DNA of 64,000 nt from Helicobacter_D sp964464895 (GCA_964464895.1 CAYXGY010000003.1:1-64000); one strand, 5' to 3'. Shown: positions 44,905 to 54,546, numbered from the stretch's first letter. Notes: generated by a model not told the origin, from the sequence alone. Translations and numbers: made by a program.

Positions 44905-46455
44905 ATGGATTTCTCAAAAACTTCTGCTGTGATTCTTGTCAAAAATGGCGGGCAAACTCTACAAGAATGCCTAGAATCCTTAAACTGCTTTGATGAAATC
45001 GTTTTGCTTGACAACCAAAGCAGCGATAATACTTTAGAAATCGCAACAACTTTTAAAAAAACTTTCCCAAATCTTGCGATTCATCATAGCGAATTTATAG
45101 GCTTTGGGGCTTTAAAGAATCTCGCAGTCTCTTATGCAAAAAATGAATGGATTTTTTTGATTGACGCGGACGAGGTTTTGGAGAAAGATTGCCTAGAGGA
45201 GTTCAAAACTATCCATTTAAAACAAGAAAATATCCTTGCCTTGCCTAGAAAGAATCTCTATAAGGGAGAATGGATTAAAGCGTGCGGTTGGTATCCAGAC
45301 TATGTTTTAAGGGTATTCAATAAATCTTTCACTCGCTTCAATGATAACGCAGTGCATGAAAGCCTCCTTATCCAGCCTAATGCGGAAATTATCAAAACGC
45401 AAAATGGCTTGAAACACTATGCCTACGAGAGCATTTATACCCTGCTTGAAAAAATGCAAAAATACTCTAATCTTTGGGCGCAACAGAATCTACACAAAAA
45501 AAGCTCTATGGGACGAAGCATTATTCGCAGCCTATGGAAGTTCTTTAGGGATTATTTTTTAAAAAAAGGTTTTTTATATGGCTATAAGGGTTTTGTGATA
45601 AGTTTTTGCAATGCGTTGGGGGTATTTTTCAAATATGCCAAGCTCTATGAACTTACGCGCAAGATACCCACTTGCTCCTTGATTATCACTACTTATAATA
45701 GCGAAAATTATTTGCGCTCCGTGCTCCAAAGCGTCAAGAATCTTGATTACCTGCCAGATGAAGTTTTAATCGCCAATGATGGAAGCACGGAAGAAACCGC
45801 CTTGTGCATCAAAGAATTTCAAAAGACTTTCCCTTGTCCTTTAAAGCATATTTGGCAAGAAGATGAGGGATTTAGATTGAACACCATTCGCAACAAGGCG
45901 ATAAATGCGGCAAAGGGAGAGTATATTATCATTGTTGATGGGGATATGATTTTAGAATCTCATTTTATCAAAGACCATTTGGATTTTGCTAAACGCAAGG
46001 TATTTTTGCAAGGCTCTCGCAATATTTTAAGTGAGAATCTTAGTAAAAAAATAATGGAGGAGAAGCAATGCAAAGAGAAATTGCTACCTCGCACGTTTAA
46101 ATCTATGCGCTTGCCTATTCTCTCAAAGTTTCTTTACAAAATCTCAAAAACTACCGCTTGCGTTTTTGACAAAAAAGACTTAATTAGAGGCGTTAGGGGT
46201 TGCAATATGAGTTTCTTTAAACAAGATTGGCAAAATATTAATGGATTTAATGAAAACTTTAAGAGTTGGGGGCGAGACGATAGTGAGTTTGTCGCGAGAT
46301 TCCTCTTTAATGGTGGAGAATTGAGGAGGCTGAAGTTTAAAGGAATCGCCTATCATCTCTATCACAAAGAAAACGACAAAGCTACCTTATCCGAAAACCA
46401 CGCAATGTATCTTGAAGTTTTGAGAAACAAAACAAAAGATTGGAAAAATCAATGA
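44905..46455 (+). CDS. two-domain GT2 glycosyltransferase (WaaE-like plus GT2)
   Basis: The 516-residue protein fuses two GT-A domains. The N-terminal domain (about 1-240) has SAVILVKNGGQTLQECLESL and the acidic IDADEVLEKD, like WaaE/KdtX core heptosyl/glucosyltransferases. The second (about 250-516) has SLIITTYNSENYLRSVLQS and VDGDMILES, with a C-terminal half (GCNMSFFKQDW, WGRDDSEF) like the galactosyltransferase 7C group. Likely adds two sugars during LPS core or O-chain synthesis; donor sugars unknown. The stop overlaps the next ATG (ATGA). Confidence 0.88.
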   Translation: MDFSKTSAVILVKNGGQTLQECLESLNCFDEIVLLDNQSSDNTLEIATTFKKTFPNLAIHHSEFIGFGALKNLAVSYAKNEWIFLIDADEVLEKDCLEEFKTIHLKQENILALPRKNLYKGEWIKACGWYPDYVLRVFNKSFTRFNDNAVHESLLIQPNAEIIKTQNGLKHYAYESIYTLLEKMQKYSNLWAQQNLHKKSSMGRSIIRSLWKFFRDYFLKKGFLYGYKGFVISFCNALGVFFKYAKLYELTRKIPTCSLIITTYNSENYLRSVLQSVKNLDYLPDEVLIANDGSTEETALCIKEFQKTFPCPLKHIWQEDEGFRLNTIRNKAINAAKGEYIIIVDGDMILESHFIKDHLDFAKRKVFLQGSRNILSENLSKKIMEEKQCKEKLLPRTFKSMRLPILSKFLYKISKTTACVFDKKDLIRGVRGCNMSFFKQDWQNINGFNENFKSWGRDDSEFVARFLFNGGELRRLKFKGIAYHLYHKENDKATLSENHAMYLEVLRNKTKDWKNQ

Positions 46456-47516
46456 ATCTTCTCATCACCGCTAATGACATTACAATTGGTGGAGGAATAG
46501 AAAGAGTCGTTTGCAACCTTGCAAATGCCTTTGATACGCTTGGTTTTGAAGTGGAAATCCTAAGCTTTTATCACGCAAATGAGAATCTACCCTTTACCCT
46601 CAATCCCAATGTCAAATTAACATTCTTTCCAAATACACTTGATATTCATACCAAACAACCCTTAAAAAGGCTTTTCAACAAAACAATCTATCGGCTTTTT
46701 GTCGCTTGGAAAATGAAGCAAATGTTTAAAGATAAGGACATTATGATTTATAATTGCTATTCTTTTCCTTATTTTAAGAATAAAAGGACGAAGTATTTTA
46801 AGATTATACATTTACATTTTAAAAATACCTATACCTATAAGAATAAATACTTTGATACTCTGGTTTTAATTGCTTCAAAAGAACTTAATCTTTGGAGGAG
46901 AAAATTTAATAATACTACAATGATTCCTAATTTTATCCCTGTAATTCCTCAAATAAATTCTACTCTTGAGCAGAAAATTGTCTTATCCGTTGGAAGAATG
47001 GCAAAAGATGAGCAGAAAGGTTTTTTGCGTTTAATCAGCATTTGGCAACTTATCCAGCAAGATAAAAACTTCAAAGAATGGAAACTCCACATTGTAGGAG
47101 AGGGAGAGTTTAAAGCTACTTTAGAAAGCGAGATTAAAAGCAAAAACTTAGAGAAATCTATTCAAATTAAACCTTTCACTAAATCAATAGAAAAAGAATA
47201 TTTAAATGCGAGTATATACGCAATGACAAGCAAATATGAGGGATTACCCACAGTGCTTTTAGAGGCTAGCTCTTATGGAATCCCTTGTATTGCTTTTGAC
47301 ATTCTCACAGGTCCTAGCGATATTATAGAGGACAATAAAAGCGGATTTTTGATTCAAGATGACAATTTGCAAGACTATGCCAACAAGCTTAAACTCCTAA
47401 TGAATGATGAACCCTTAAGGCTTCAAATGGGGAAATGCGCCAAACAGATTGTGAAAGAAAAGTTTTCTAAAGAAAAGATAATGGAGCAATGGTGCGCGCT
47501 GTTTGATTCTAAATAA
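46452..47516 (+). CDS. GT4 family glycosyltransferase
   Basis: The 354-residue protein starts MNLLITANDITIGGGIERVVCNLA and has the GT-B fold with the C-terminal nucleotide-sugar site: VLSVGRMAKDEQKG, then TSKYEGLPTVLLEAS and GGPSD-like FDILTGPSDII. A TTG at 46440 is possible, but the ATG at 46452 overlapping the upstream stop is better. It forms a two-gene plus-strand operon with the preceding GT, convergent with the minus-strand cluster. Confidence 0.9.
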   Translation: MNLLITANDITIGGGIERVVCNLANAFDTLGFEVEILSFYHANENLPFTLNPNVKLTFFPNTLDIHTKQPLKRLFNKTIYRLFVAWKMKQMFKDKDIMIYNCYSFPYFKNKRTKYFKIIHLHFKNTYTYKNKYFDTLVLIASKELNLWRRKFNNTTMIPNFIPVIPQINSTLEQKIVLSVGRMAKDEQKGFLRLISIWQLIQQDKNFKEWKLHIVGEGEFKATLESEIKSKNLEKSIQIKPFTKSIEKEYLNASIYAMTSKYEGLPTVLLEASSYGIPCIAFDILTGPSDIIEDNKSGFLIQDDNLQDYANKLKLLMNDEPLRLQMGKCAKQIVKEKFSKEKIMEQWCALFDSK

Positions 47517-47519
47517 CAT

Positions 47520-47570
47520 CTCACCTATGACAAGGCGGCAGAATCCCTTTGCAGTCCTTACAATGACGAG
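47520..47570. repeat. intergenic repeat-like segment between convergent operons
   Basis: The segment includes CCTTTGCAGTCCTTACAATGACGAGATG, resembling the GTCATTGTAAGGAC-type wording of the pieces near 39205 and 43857. It separates the GT4 gene from the convergent GT8 gene; no clear stem-loop terminator was found. Confidence 0.35.
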
Positions 47571-47599
47571 ATGATAATATTTGCTGTTTGATAAAAATG

Positions 47600-48892
47600 C
47601 TATTGCCCCGCTCTTGAAAGCTTAGAATATTTCCAAAAGGCGTTTTTGACTTTATAGGCTTTTAAAATCACGCTAAGCGCACCTCTCTTTCTGTTCCTTG
47701 CAAAAAATATCATTTCACCCAAAATCAAGCAAAGCCCAAACAGCTCATTGGGAATCATATTTGTTTCTTTGAGATTCCTATTCTCATAATCCTTTAAGAG
47801 AGAACGAATCGCAAAAAATCCCAATGGCGATTTCAGAGCCTCTAAAATCTCCCACCCAAGCCTTGCTTGAATGGAATAATCTTTAATGCTTTCCCTTTCA
47901 GCTAGCAACTCCTCTCCAAACGCAGGAGTGATTTTCACATATTCCCACCAAATCGCACTGATATTCTTGCCCCCACTATCCAAATAAGATTTTAAATACT
48001 TCCAAGGTTTTTCCCCATAGTGCAAGATTTTAGGATTCTTGAAGCTTTTTGTAAATTCCTCTCTCGTGTAATTTAGCCTGTTTTTCTGCTCGTCCTTACA
48101 AATAGCATAGCAAAAATTAATCGTCTGGAAATTATAGGCAAGGGGCAGTTTCAAAATCATATCTTGCGGAATCGTAGCATTTAGCAAATCTTGGTCGGCT
48201 GCGGTGATGTAGGTGCAAAGGGAAGCCAAATTTTCACATTTTTGCCATATGTTTTGCTGTTGATATTCCTTTGTATTAATGAGCAAAAATCCCGAATTGA
48301 AATAATTTGCATCAAAATAATGCGTATGTTTGACTTGGGATTCTACATATCTAATCTTTCTACGTTTCGTGCCACAATCCCCAACAACAGCGACAACTTT
48401 ACCCTTCAAATCAATCGCAAAAAGCTCTCTTATATCAAACAAACATAACATATCCGAATCAAGATAGAGGCATTTTTCAATGGATTCCTCTAAAAATGCG
48501 CCTAACTTAAGCCTATAATAAGGCAAATAATTACTATGGGCCGCGCCACTTGCAGGAAAAACCTTAAACTCGCTTTCTTGCATAATATGCACGATGATTT
48601 GACAAGGATAATCTTTGCTCAAAGCCTTTTCAAGTTGATTAAGTTTGTCTTTTGTCTCCTCGCTCACAGAATTACTTAAAATGTGAAAAACATAGCCCTC
48701 TTGTGCATTTGATTGGTTAGAAACGACAGACAAATCATAGTCTCCAAAATGGGAGAAAATCCCCTTGATAACTTGCGTGTCGCAAAAATCTTTAAAACTC
48801 TGTTGGCTATCTGTATTTTTTACTATACTTGCAATCAACACAGCGGTGTATTTAATATAATTTTCATCAGCACTAAAAACAATGTGAAACAT
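47600..48892 (-). CDS. GT8 family glycosyltransferase
   Basis: The 430-residue protein matches GT8 (LPS glucosyl/galactosyltransferase type). FHIVFSADENYIKYTAVLIASI opens the GT-A fold, CLYLDSDMLCLFDI contains the DxD motif, NSGFLLINTKEY and ADQDLLNA follow, then HYGEKPWK, the GT8 HXGXXKPW. The C-terminal tail (about 330-430) is extra. ATG at 48892 is preferred over a TTG two codons upstream. Last gene of the minus-strand cluster. Confidence 0.9.
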   Translation of the reverse strand: MFHIVFSADENYIKYTAVLIASIVKNTDSQQSFKDFCDTQVIKGIFSHFGDYDLSVVSNQSNAQEGYVFHILSNSVSEETKDKLNQLEKALSKDYPCQIIVHIMQESEFKVFPASGAAHSNYLPYYRLKLGAFLEESIEKCLYLDSDMLCLFDIRELFAIDLKGKVVAVVGDCGTKRRKIRYVESQVKHTHYFDANYFNSGFLLINTKEYQQQNIWQKCENLASLCTYITAADQDLLNATIPQDMILKLPLAYNFQTINFCYAICKDEQKNRLNYTREEFTKSFKNPKILHYGEKPWKYLKSYLDSGGKNISAIWWEYVKITPAFGEELLAERESIKDYSIQARLGWEILEALKSPLGFFAIRSLLKDYENRNLKETNMIPNELFGLCLILGEMIFFARNRKRGALSVILKAYKVKNAFWKYSKLSRAGQ

Positions 48893-48902
48893 TTGCAAGC
48901 CT

Positions 48903-49811
48903 TTAAGATGAAGAGTGAATCAATTTGTTTTTTTGAATCTTCACGCGTTTTCTTTTGATTTTCAATCCCAAGCGATAAAAGAAATTTTTATTCATCTTTT
49001 TCAAATCCAAGTAATGAATCTTTAAGTTACAAATAATGATTTGAATGATTTTAGAATATTGCGGATAAGCTGAAGCTAATTCTTGCAATTTATTCACCAC
49101 AAACAAGAGGTCCTCTAAATTAATTTTGATTTTTGATAAATCCTTTTGCTTGGTTGATGAGCTTTCATTATAACGATAAATATAAAGAAACTCGTTTAGA
49201 AGTTTGACTTTATCACACAGCATTAAATAAGAAATACTAAACAATGCGTCCTCTGCTAGTGTAATATTTCTCTCAAGATTTTTTAGATGCAACTCAATAT
49301 TTTTGAGGTATAAATCTTTTCTGAATGCTTTAAGCACCACAGAATTAAACATATTTAGCCCCCCCCGCACAACGAGTTCTTGAAGTTCCTCTAGTGTTAA
49401 AACTTGAGTTTGGGTAAAAAAATTTGGAGATTTTGTCAATATTCCTTGCTTTAAATCCTTATAATGAAAACAAAGCAAATCATTATCCAAAAACTCTTGA
49501 TAAATCTTTTCACAACCTTGCATCTCCAACAAATCGTCTCCATCGCAAAACATAATAATTTCACTACTTGCAGACTTTACTCCCTCAAATCTAGCCTTTA
49601 ACAATCCAAGATTCTTTTGGTTATGAACAATTTTGATTCTTTCATCTTTATTGGCAAATTCTTCGACAATCTCCATACTCTTGTCGCTCCCGCAATCATC
49701 TACCACAATAATTTCTATCTCTTGTAGGCTTTGCTTAAGACAACTCTGGAGTGCTTCTGCTATAAAATTTTCTACATTATGCACAGGTATTATTACAGAA
49801 ATCTTACTCAT
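48903..49811 (-). CDS. GT2 family glycosyltransferase with a G8 tract
   Basis: The 302-residue protein begins MSKISVIIPVHNVENFIAEALQS and has VDDCGSDKS and CDGDD (DxD-like), standard for GT2. A run of eight G codes Arg-Gly-Gly near residue 150; the frame is intact (ON). The C-terminal third is basic. It is 10 bases upstream of GT8 and 77 bases downstream of the truncated sat. Confidence 0.88.
   Translation of the reverse strand: MSKISVIIPVHNVENFIAEALQSCLKQSLQEIEIIVVDDCGSDKSMEIVEEFANKDERIKIVHNQKNLGLLKARFEGVKSASSEIIMFCDGDDLLEMQGCEKIYQEFLDNDLLCFHYKDLKQGILTKSPNFFTQTQVLTLEELQELVVRGGLNMFNSVVLKAFRKDLYLKNIELHLKNLERNITLAEDALFSISYLMLCDKVKLLNEFLYIYRYNESSSTKQKDLSKIKINLEDLLFVVNKLQELASAYPQYSKIIQIIICNLKIHYLDLKKMNKNFFYRLGLKIKRKRVKIQKNKLIHSSS
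49359..49366. repeat. C8 tract in the GT2 gene
   Basis: Eight C bases on the plus strand (G8 in coding sense), in frame. It is short for a contingency tract but lies in a glycosyltransferase, as usual for phase-variable tracts. Confidence 0.7.
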
Positions 49812-49888
49812 CTCTCAAATCTCCAAATCACTCTTGAATTGCTGTTTTCCAAACTATATTCATTAAACTAAACACTCCCAAAGTGTCC

Positions 49889-50440
49889 CTACTTAAAATT
49901 GCTCAAATCGCAAATCTCTAGTGCAACTCTCTGCAAATGTTCGTGCGCTCTATGGATTGGATTCCGTGTCTGGAAACCCGCTATTGTCGTAATATTTGGA
50001 TTCTCCCTTCTAAATATCTCTTTGATATAGCCTTTATATAGGGTATTTTTTAAGATTTCTTCGTTTAAAGTGATTTTGCCTCCAACGCGATAAGGCGAAC
50101 GTTCCTTTTCTTTTTTAACTCCCGGGTGTTTATCATCAAACGTTCCAAAAACTCTTAAAATCTCCGCATCGGTTATTTGAAATTTATCGGCAACCTTTAT
50201 GTTTCCTATCTTTTTAGAATCATAAACTAAATCTACCGACTCACCTATTTCGCAACAACTTAAATCATCAATTTCCAAAGTAATAGGAATTGTCCATACA
50301 TCACCATTTAACAACTGCATATTTTCGACAACACTTCTATATTCTTCATAGCACATAAAGCCATCTAACGGAAAAAAAACCCCGCTAGCAATGTATTTTA
50401 AATCATAAAAAGACTCTTCTTGTAGATAAATTGCCAACAC
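49889..50440 (-). pseudogene. sat: C-terminally truncated ATP sulfurylase
   Basis: The 183 residues cover the PUA-like N-terminal domain of Sat-type ATP sulfurylase (ASGVFFPLDGFMCYEEYRSVV; DVWTIPITLEID; DDKHPGVKKEKE) and only the first catalytic-domain motif, QTRNPIHRAHEHLQRVA. The sequence then ends after EICDLSNFK. The family is normally about 380-400 residues, so the HXXH nucleotide site is present but most of the catalytic domain is missing. The GTG start has GGAG upstream and an in-frame stop just before. No remainder of the gene is found downstream. Confidence 0.8.
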
Positions 50441-50469
50441 CTATTCTCCAAATATATATCAATACCATT

Positions 50470-51621
50470 TTAAATCTTTGCTATTACGCGGATAAAATAG
50501 TCATCTTCCTCTTTAAAAGGCGCGAACCCCTTTTTCTCCTCGGCATAAATGATATTAAAATCTTGTAATTGTTGCAGCAGATCTTCAAGGCTTAAAAATC
50601 TTCTATAATGATTTTCAAAGATAAATGCATCTTTTTCACCCTCAACAGGGATTCCCATTTTATAAAGAGAATTCTTATACCCTCTAACCTCTATGGCAAA
50701 AATCCCGTCTCTCTTCAAAGATTCTTTAGCCCATAAAATCACCTTATCTTGCTGCCTCTGCGTAATAGAATGCAGAGTAAAACGCGAATAAATTATATCA
50801 TACTGCGCTTTAGCTGGAAGATTCGTAAAATCAGCACATTGAAAATTTAAGTTTGCATTAGTATGTTGTTGGAGAAAATCAATGATATTTTGGCATTGGT
50901 CAATTCCTAAAACTTGAATTCCATTATGGGCAAAATATACGCTGTCTCTACCATTTCCACAACCTAATTCAACAAGAGTTTGTCCTTTTTTGAAGTATTC
51001 TTTCATACAAGTTTTAGCAAACAAAGAGGATTCTCCTATTTTATGATGCATCGTATAATATTTCTCCCAATACATTCTATCATCTATTTTTGTGAGACTA
51101 GATAGAAATATATTGACTCTCTCTTGCAGTTTTTTTTGATTTTTAATTAAATTTTCCAAACAAGAATTATCTATAACCAAATGTGCTTCAGGTTCTGTAA
51201 AAGCAATATCCACGCCCATAACATTACTGATTTCCCCTCTAAGAGCTGCACTATAAAGCCCCTTTTTATCGCGTTTTTTCAATTCCTCCATTTCGCATTT
51301 AATGAAAACTTCTAAATAATGAGGGATATTTTGACGATTCATCATATAAATCTCTTCAAAAAGTGAAATTGTCGCGCATACAACAATCATACCATTAGCC
51401 GACAAGAATGAACAGAGAGCGGAAATTTTTTTAGCAACTCTTAACCGCCCCTCTTTGCTAAAATCTGGTTGCTCCTGAAAAATGCTACGAAAAACATCTC
51501 CATCAAGTAAGACAATATTGTCCCTTTGCTTTTTTAAAAACAAAAAGAGGTCTTGGGCAAAAGTTGTTTTTCCTGCCCCCGCTAATCCACATAACCAAAT
51601 AACCGCGCCCTGTTGCATCAT
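50470..51621 (-). CDS. fusion of a CysC-like kinase and a SAM methyltransferase
   Basis: The 383-residue protein joins two enzymes. Residues 1-175 resemble adenylylsulfate kinases: Walker A GLAGAGKTT at 12-20, LLDGDVFRSIF, LRVAKKISALCSFLSANGMIVV and NVMGVDIAFTEPEAHLVID. Residues about 180-383 are a class I methyltransferase: LVELGCGNGRDSVYFA, then DIIYSRFTLHSI. In C. jejuni a CysC homologue (Cj1415c) phosphorylates CDP-amidate in O-methyl phosphoramidate synthesis. Whether this kinase acts on APS or a nucleotide-linked precursor is unknown. ATG overlaps the previous stop (ATGA). Confidence 0.82.
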   Translation of the reverse strand: MMQQGAVIWLCGLAGAGKTTFAQDLFLFLKKQRDNIVLLDGDVFRSIFQEQPDFSKEGRLRVAKKISALCSFLSANGMIVVCATISLFEEIYMMNRQNIPHYLEVFIKCEMEELKKRDKKGLYSAALRGEISNVMGVDIAFTEPEAHLVIDNSCLENLIKNQKKLQERVNIFLSSLTKIDDRMYWEKYYTMHHKIGESSLFAKTCMKEYFKKGQTLVELGCGNGRDSVYFAHNGIQVLGIDQCQNIIDFLQQHTNANLNFQCADFTNLPAKAQYDIIYSRFTLHSITQRQQDKVILWAKESLKRDGIFAIEVRGYKNSLYKMGIPVEGEKDAFIFENHYRRFLSLEDLLQQLQDFNIIYAEEKKGFAPFKEEDDYFIRVIAKI

Positions 51622-53036
51622 TTTCTCCTATAAATATTCATTATAAACTCACTTAAAAACTCGCTAGAGTGGTAGAGGTTATATACTTGCTCGTCTCTGA
51701 ATTGTTTGATTTCTTTTTCAAATGTTTGCTGCATTTTAGAATCCCTAATCTCCATAATGACTTTTTTTAAATTTTTTAAATCTTTTAAGATAATATTTGC
51801 ACTCGTATGGTATAGGTGAATATCATTAATCTTCACCCCATATTTTCTCTTATTGGGCATATAAATAACAGAGGGCTTAAGAGACCAAAAGGGATAAGAA
51901 GCTCCCATAGAACTTTCATCAGTCAAAAGAACAAAACTATTTAAGAGATATTCATTTAAAAAACTTGGAGTTTCATCAAAAATAAAATTTTTATTCTTGC
52001 ACCATTGCGTGATGCTTCTTGCATATTTTGCTTTTTGCTCTTCTCTCAATGCAGGATGCAGGCGAAAAACAATCTTGATTCCATTATCCAATAATTCATT
52101 AATAGATTGGATAAATGCATCACACATAAAATTTTCCAAATACGAAGGAGCAAAAAGTAAATAATGATTTTGAGATTTTTTGCCATTTATTTTTTGCAAT
52201 ACCCAATCCAAACTCGGATTACCGCCTTTGATAATTTTTTCTTTTGGCAAATGAAAATATTCGCAAGCTTGCTCCAAAAGCTTAAAGTCATTCATCGTAT
52301 GCGCAATCGCATAATGACATCGCTGTATGCGCTCTCTATTCAAGCTTTCAAAAACATATTTCGCTCCTGTGCGATGCAATGTGTATTGTAAAGATTCATT
52401 AAAATTATGCCCCAAATGCACAATAGTTGGCTCAACAGATTCCAACTTCACTAAAGGCAAAGGCGTATTTACAGACAGCAAAACTTTCATTTTGGGGAAA
52501 ATGACATAATACATTGGATGAGAAATGAAAGCATAGTTTTTCCCTACCCTCATCTTTGCTAATTCATAAGCCATTTCAGAATCACAGCAATACACAAGAG
52601 AATTAGGATAATTTTTATCAATCTCTCCAATATGCTTATTATCTTTTGTATAGCCAATCATCGTGATTCCAATATTGTATTCTTTAATCAAATTCTCAAA
52701 TCTTGCAATCATCTGATATGTATTATTCAAATGAACTCTTAAGCTATCTTGAAGAGAACTTAAACTCTCTTCTAACAAATAATCTTGAAAATGAGCCAAA
52801 AGAAGAGTTAAGCCTCGTTGATATTCTTCAAAAGAAACTCTTAATGTCTTTTCCAAAAATTCTACTTTTGGTATTTGCTCTCTTAATATTTTATTCATAT
52901 GCTCTACCAAAAGCCCTAAAACACATTCATTATTGCTTTGATAATCCAAAACAGCTTTTGAAGGGATTTCAAATCCTAAAATCTTGCAAACTTTTTCATA
53001 TTGAGCAATTTTGTGTTCTCCAATGTTTGAAACCAA
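51618..53036 (-). CDS. TagF/TagB-like glycerophosphotransferase-type protein
   Basis: The 472-residue protein has an N-terminal helical half and a C-terminal GT-B-like half resembling CDP-glycerol glycerophosphotransferases: LLFAPSYLENFM, FRLHPALREE, then LLTDESSMGASYPFW, the aspartate-serine loop typical of the family. Such enzymes form phosphodiester links in teichoic acid-like or capsular polymers. The start is TTG with AAAGGG upstream; it begins five bases after the stop of the phase-variable gene. Confidence 0.72.
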   Translation of the reverse strand: MVSNIGEHKIAQYEKVCKILGFEIPSKAVLDYQSNNECVLGLLVEHMNKILREQIPKVEFLEKTLRVSFEEYQRGLTLLLAHFQDYLLEESLSSLQDSLRVHLNNTYQMIARFENLIKEYNIGITMIGYTKDNKHIGEIDKNYPNSLVYCCDSEMAYELAKMRVGKNYAFISHPMYYVIFPKMKVLLSVNTPLPLVKLESVEPTIVHLGHNFNESLQYTLHRTGAKYVFESLNRERIQRCHYAIAHTMNDFKLLEQACEYFHLPKEKIIKGGNPSLDWVLQKINGKKSQNHYLLFAPSYLENFMCDAFIQSINELLDNGIKIVFRLHPALREEQKAKYARSITQWCKNKNFIFDETPSFLNEYLLNSFVLLTDESSMGASYPFWSLKPSVIYMPNKRKYGVKINDIHLYHTSANIILKDLKNLKKVIMEIRDSKMQQTFEKEIKQFRDEQVYNLYHSSEFLSEFIMNIYRRK

Positions 53037-53041
53037 TGATT

Positions 53042-54386
53042 CTACCCTTTTTGTATGACTTCCAAAATCTTATCTGCTATCACCCGACTTGCTTCCTTAA
53101 AATGAATCACTTCTGTATCACGATAGGATAAAATTTTCTCTTTATAATTTATTTTTTGAACTTCTTGCACCTTGAGGAAAATTTCCATACTAGAATTCGC
53201 CATTAAATGTATTCTTTCATCAAAAAAATTAACACCGCCTAAGGTTTTCTCAAACAAACTTTTATCTTTGAAATATAAAATGGCGGGACACAAATGTTTG
53301 ATAGGAAAAGTATAGGCTACACCTGAAGCACTCGTAATTAAAACAAATGTTTTTGCTAAAATGGTTTCAAAATCCCTATTATGATAATTTACGAAAAAAT
53401 TAGGAAAAGACTTCAGTAATTCTATTATGTCTTTGCTCTTACCAGCCCATTCGTAACGATAACGTAACCCAACTTTATAACCTTTCTCTAAGAGCATTTT
53501 AATTGCTTCATAAATTTCTAAAACTTCTTCCTCATCGTGCAAGGCAAATAATACCGAATCCCTAGAATACTCTTGTATCTCTCTTATATTATCAAAAGCC
53601 GCATAACCACTTTTTATCAAAAAAGGCTGATTTTTTTGGGGTAATTCCTCAATCAAAGCTTCTGCCGCTTTTGCAACTCGCTCACAAGCAGCAAATAAAT
53701 AATCAATATTATTTCTGTAAATTTCTTTTAAATAATCAATCTTATCTTCCATAATTGCTTCTAAAACACTGAAGCTATGGTGTTGCACGAAATAAACTTG
53801 CGTTTCATTGCGCGTATAAGTGCTTGCGGTGGAAAAAATATATTTGATAAAATCTATATATTTAAAATAGTCCATCAAATAAGGAATTACCATCACATTA
53901 TTATCACTCATTCTTACAAAATCCTCTCCTGAATTATCCAAATAAACAACCTTACAGCCCCTCTTTAGCAACTCATAATCTACATTTCCCAAGTGTTTTT
54001 CATCTGCAAAACCATACAAAACAACTCCAATAAGCACCCCCCCCCCTATTAAATGTAGAAATTCTATTTTTAGCCTCTATGCAAACTTGCAAAGCAATTT
54101 TTTCAACAAACTCAGCTCCTTTCCATATAGGAATACCAGCATTGGTTAAATTATTAACGAGTTGTTTCTGTCTCTCCTTTGTAGCTTCAATTCCTTGAGT
54201 CAGGACAATCACAACTTCTGCTTCTTTGTTGGAAATTCTATCCTTAATTTCTGTTGCCTGTTCTTGCAGTGTAATGCCTAGTTTCCCATCATCAATAAAG
54301 CTATAACTCACATCGGCTTTGATAAAATCCAACATTCTGCCAAATGTCTTACCACTTTTCCCAGCTGGATAAATATAATAATGCAT
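53042..54386 (-). CDS. phase-variable TagF/TagB-like transferase, OFF in this sequence
   Basis: The frame starting at 54386 (ATG with AGAGGA upstream) runs 128 residues to a stop at 54000, passing a C10 run at 54037-54046. The frame from 54037 to 53042 begins at that tract. G9 or G12 would join them into about 448 residues, reading ...FNRGGG-VLIGVVLYGFADEK. The second part is TagF-like: SVLFALHDEEEVL, LRYRYEW and LITSASGVAYTFP. The first 110 residues (HYYIYPAGKSGKTFGRML, then VVIVLTQGIEAT) look like a Rossmann-like domain of unknown role. Confidence 0.75.
54037..54046. repeat. C10 contingency tract in the TagF-like gene
   Basis: Ten C bases on the plus strand (G10 in coding sense). The gene is out of frame at G10 and in frame at G9 or G12. 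Confidence 0.9.
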
Positions 54387-54546
54387 TTTAATCCTCTAAA
54401 GATTTTTTAGAAAATCCAAAAATTTTATATCCATAATGCTCCCATTCTCTCAAAATTTTCATAGCTTGTATAAGCTTTGCTCGCTAGAATCTCTCTCCAC
54501 GCCTCTTTCATTCCCTCACTCCAAGTAATGTCATCAAAAAGCATCA

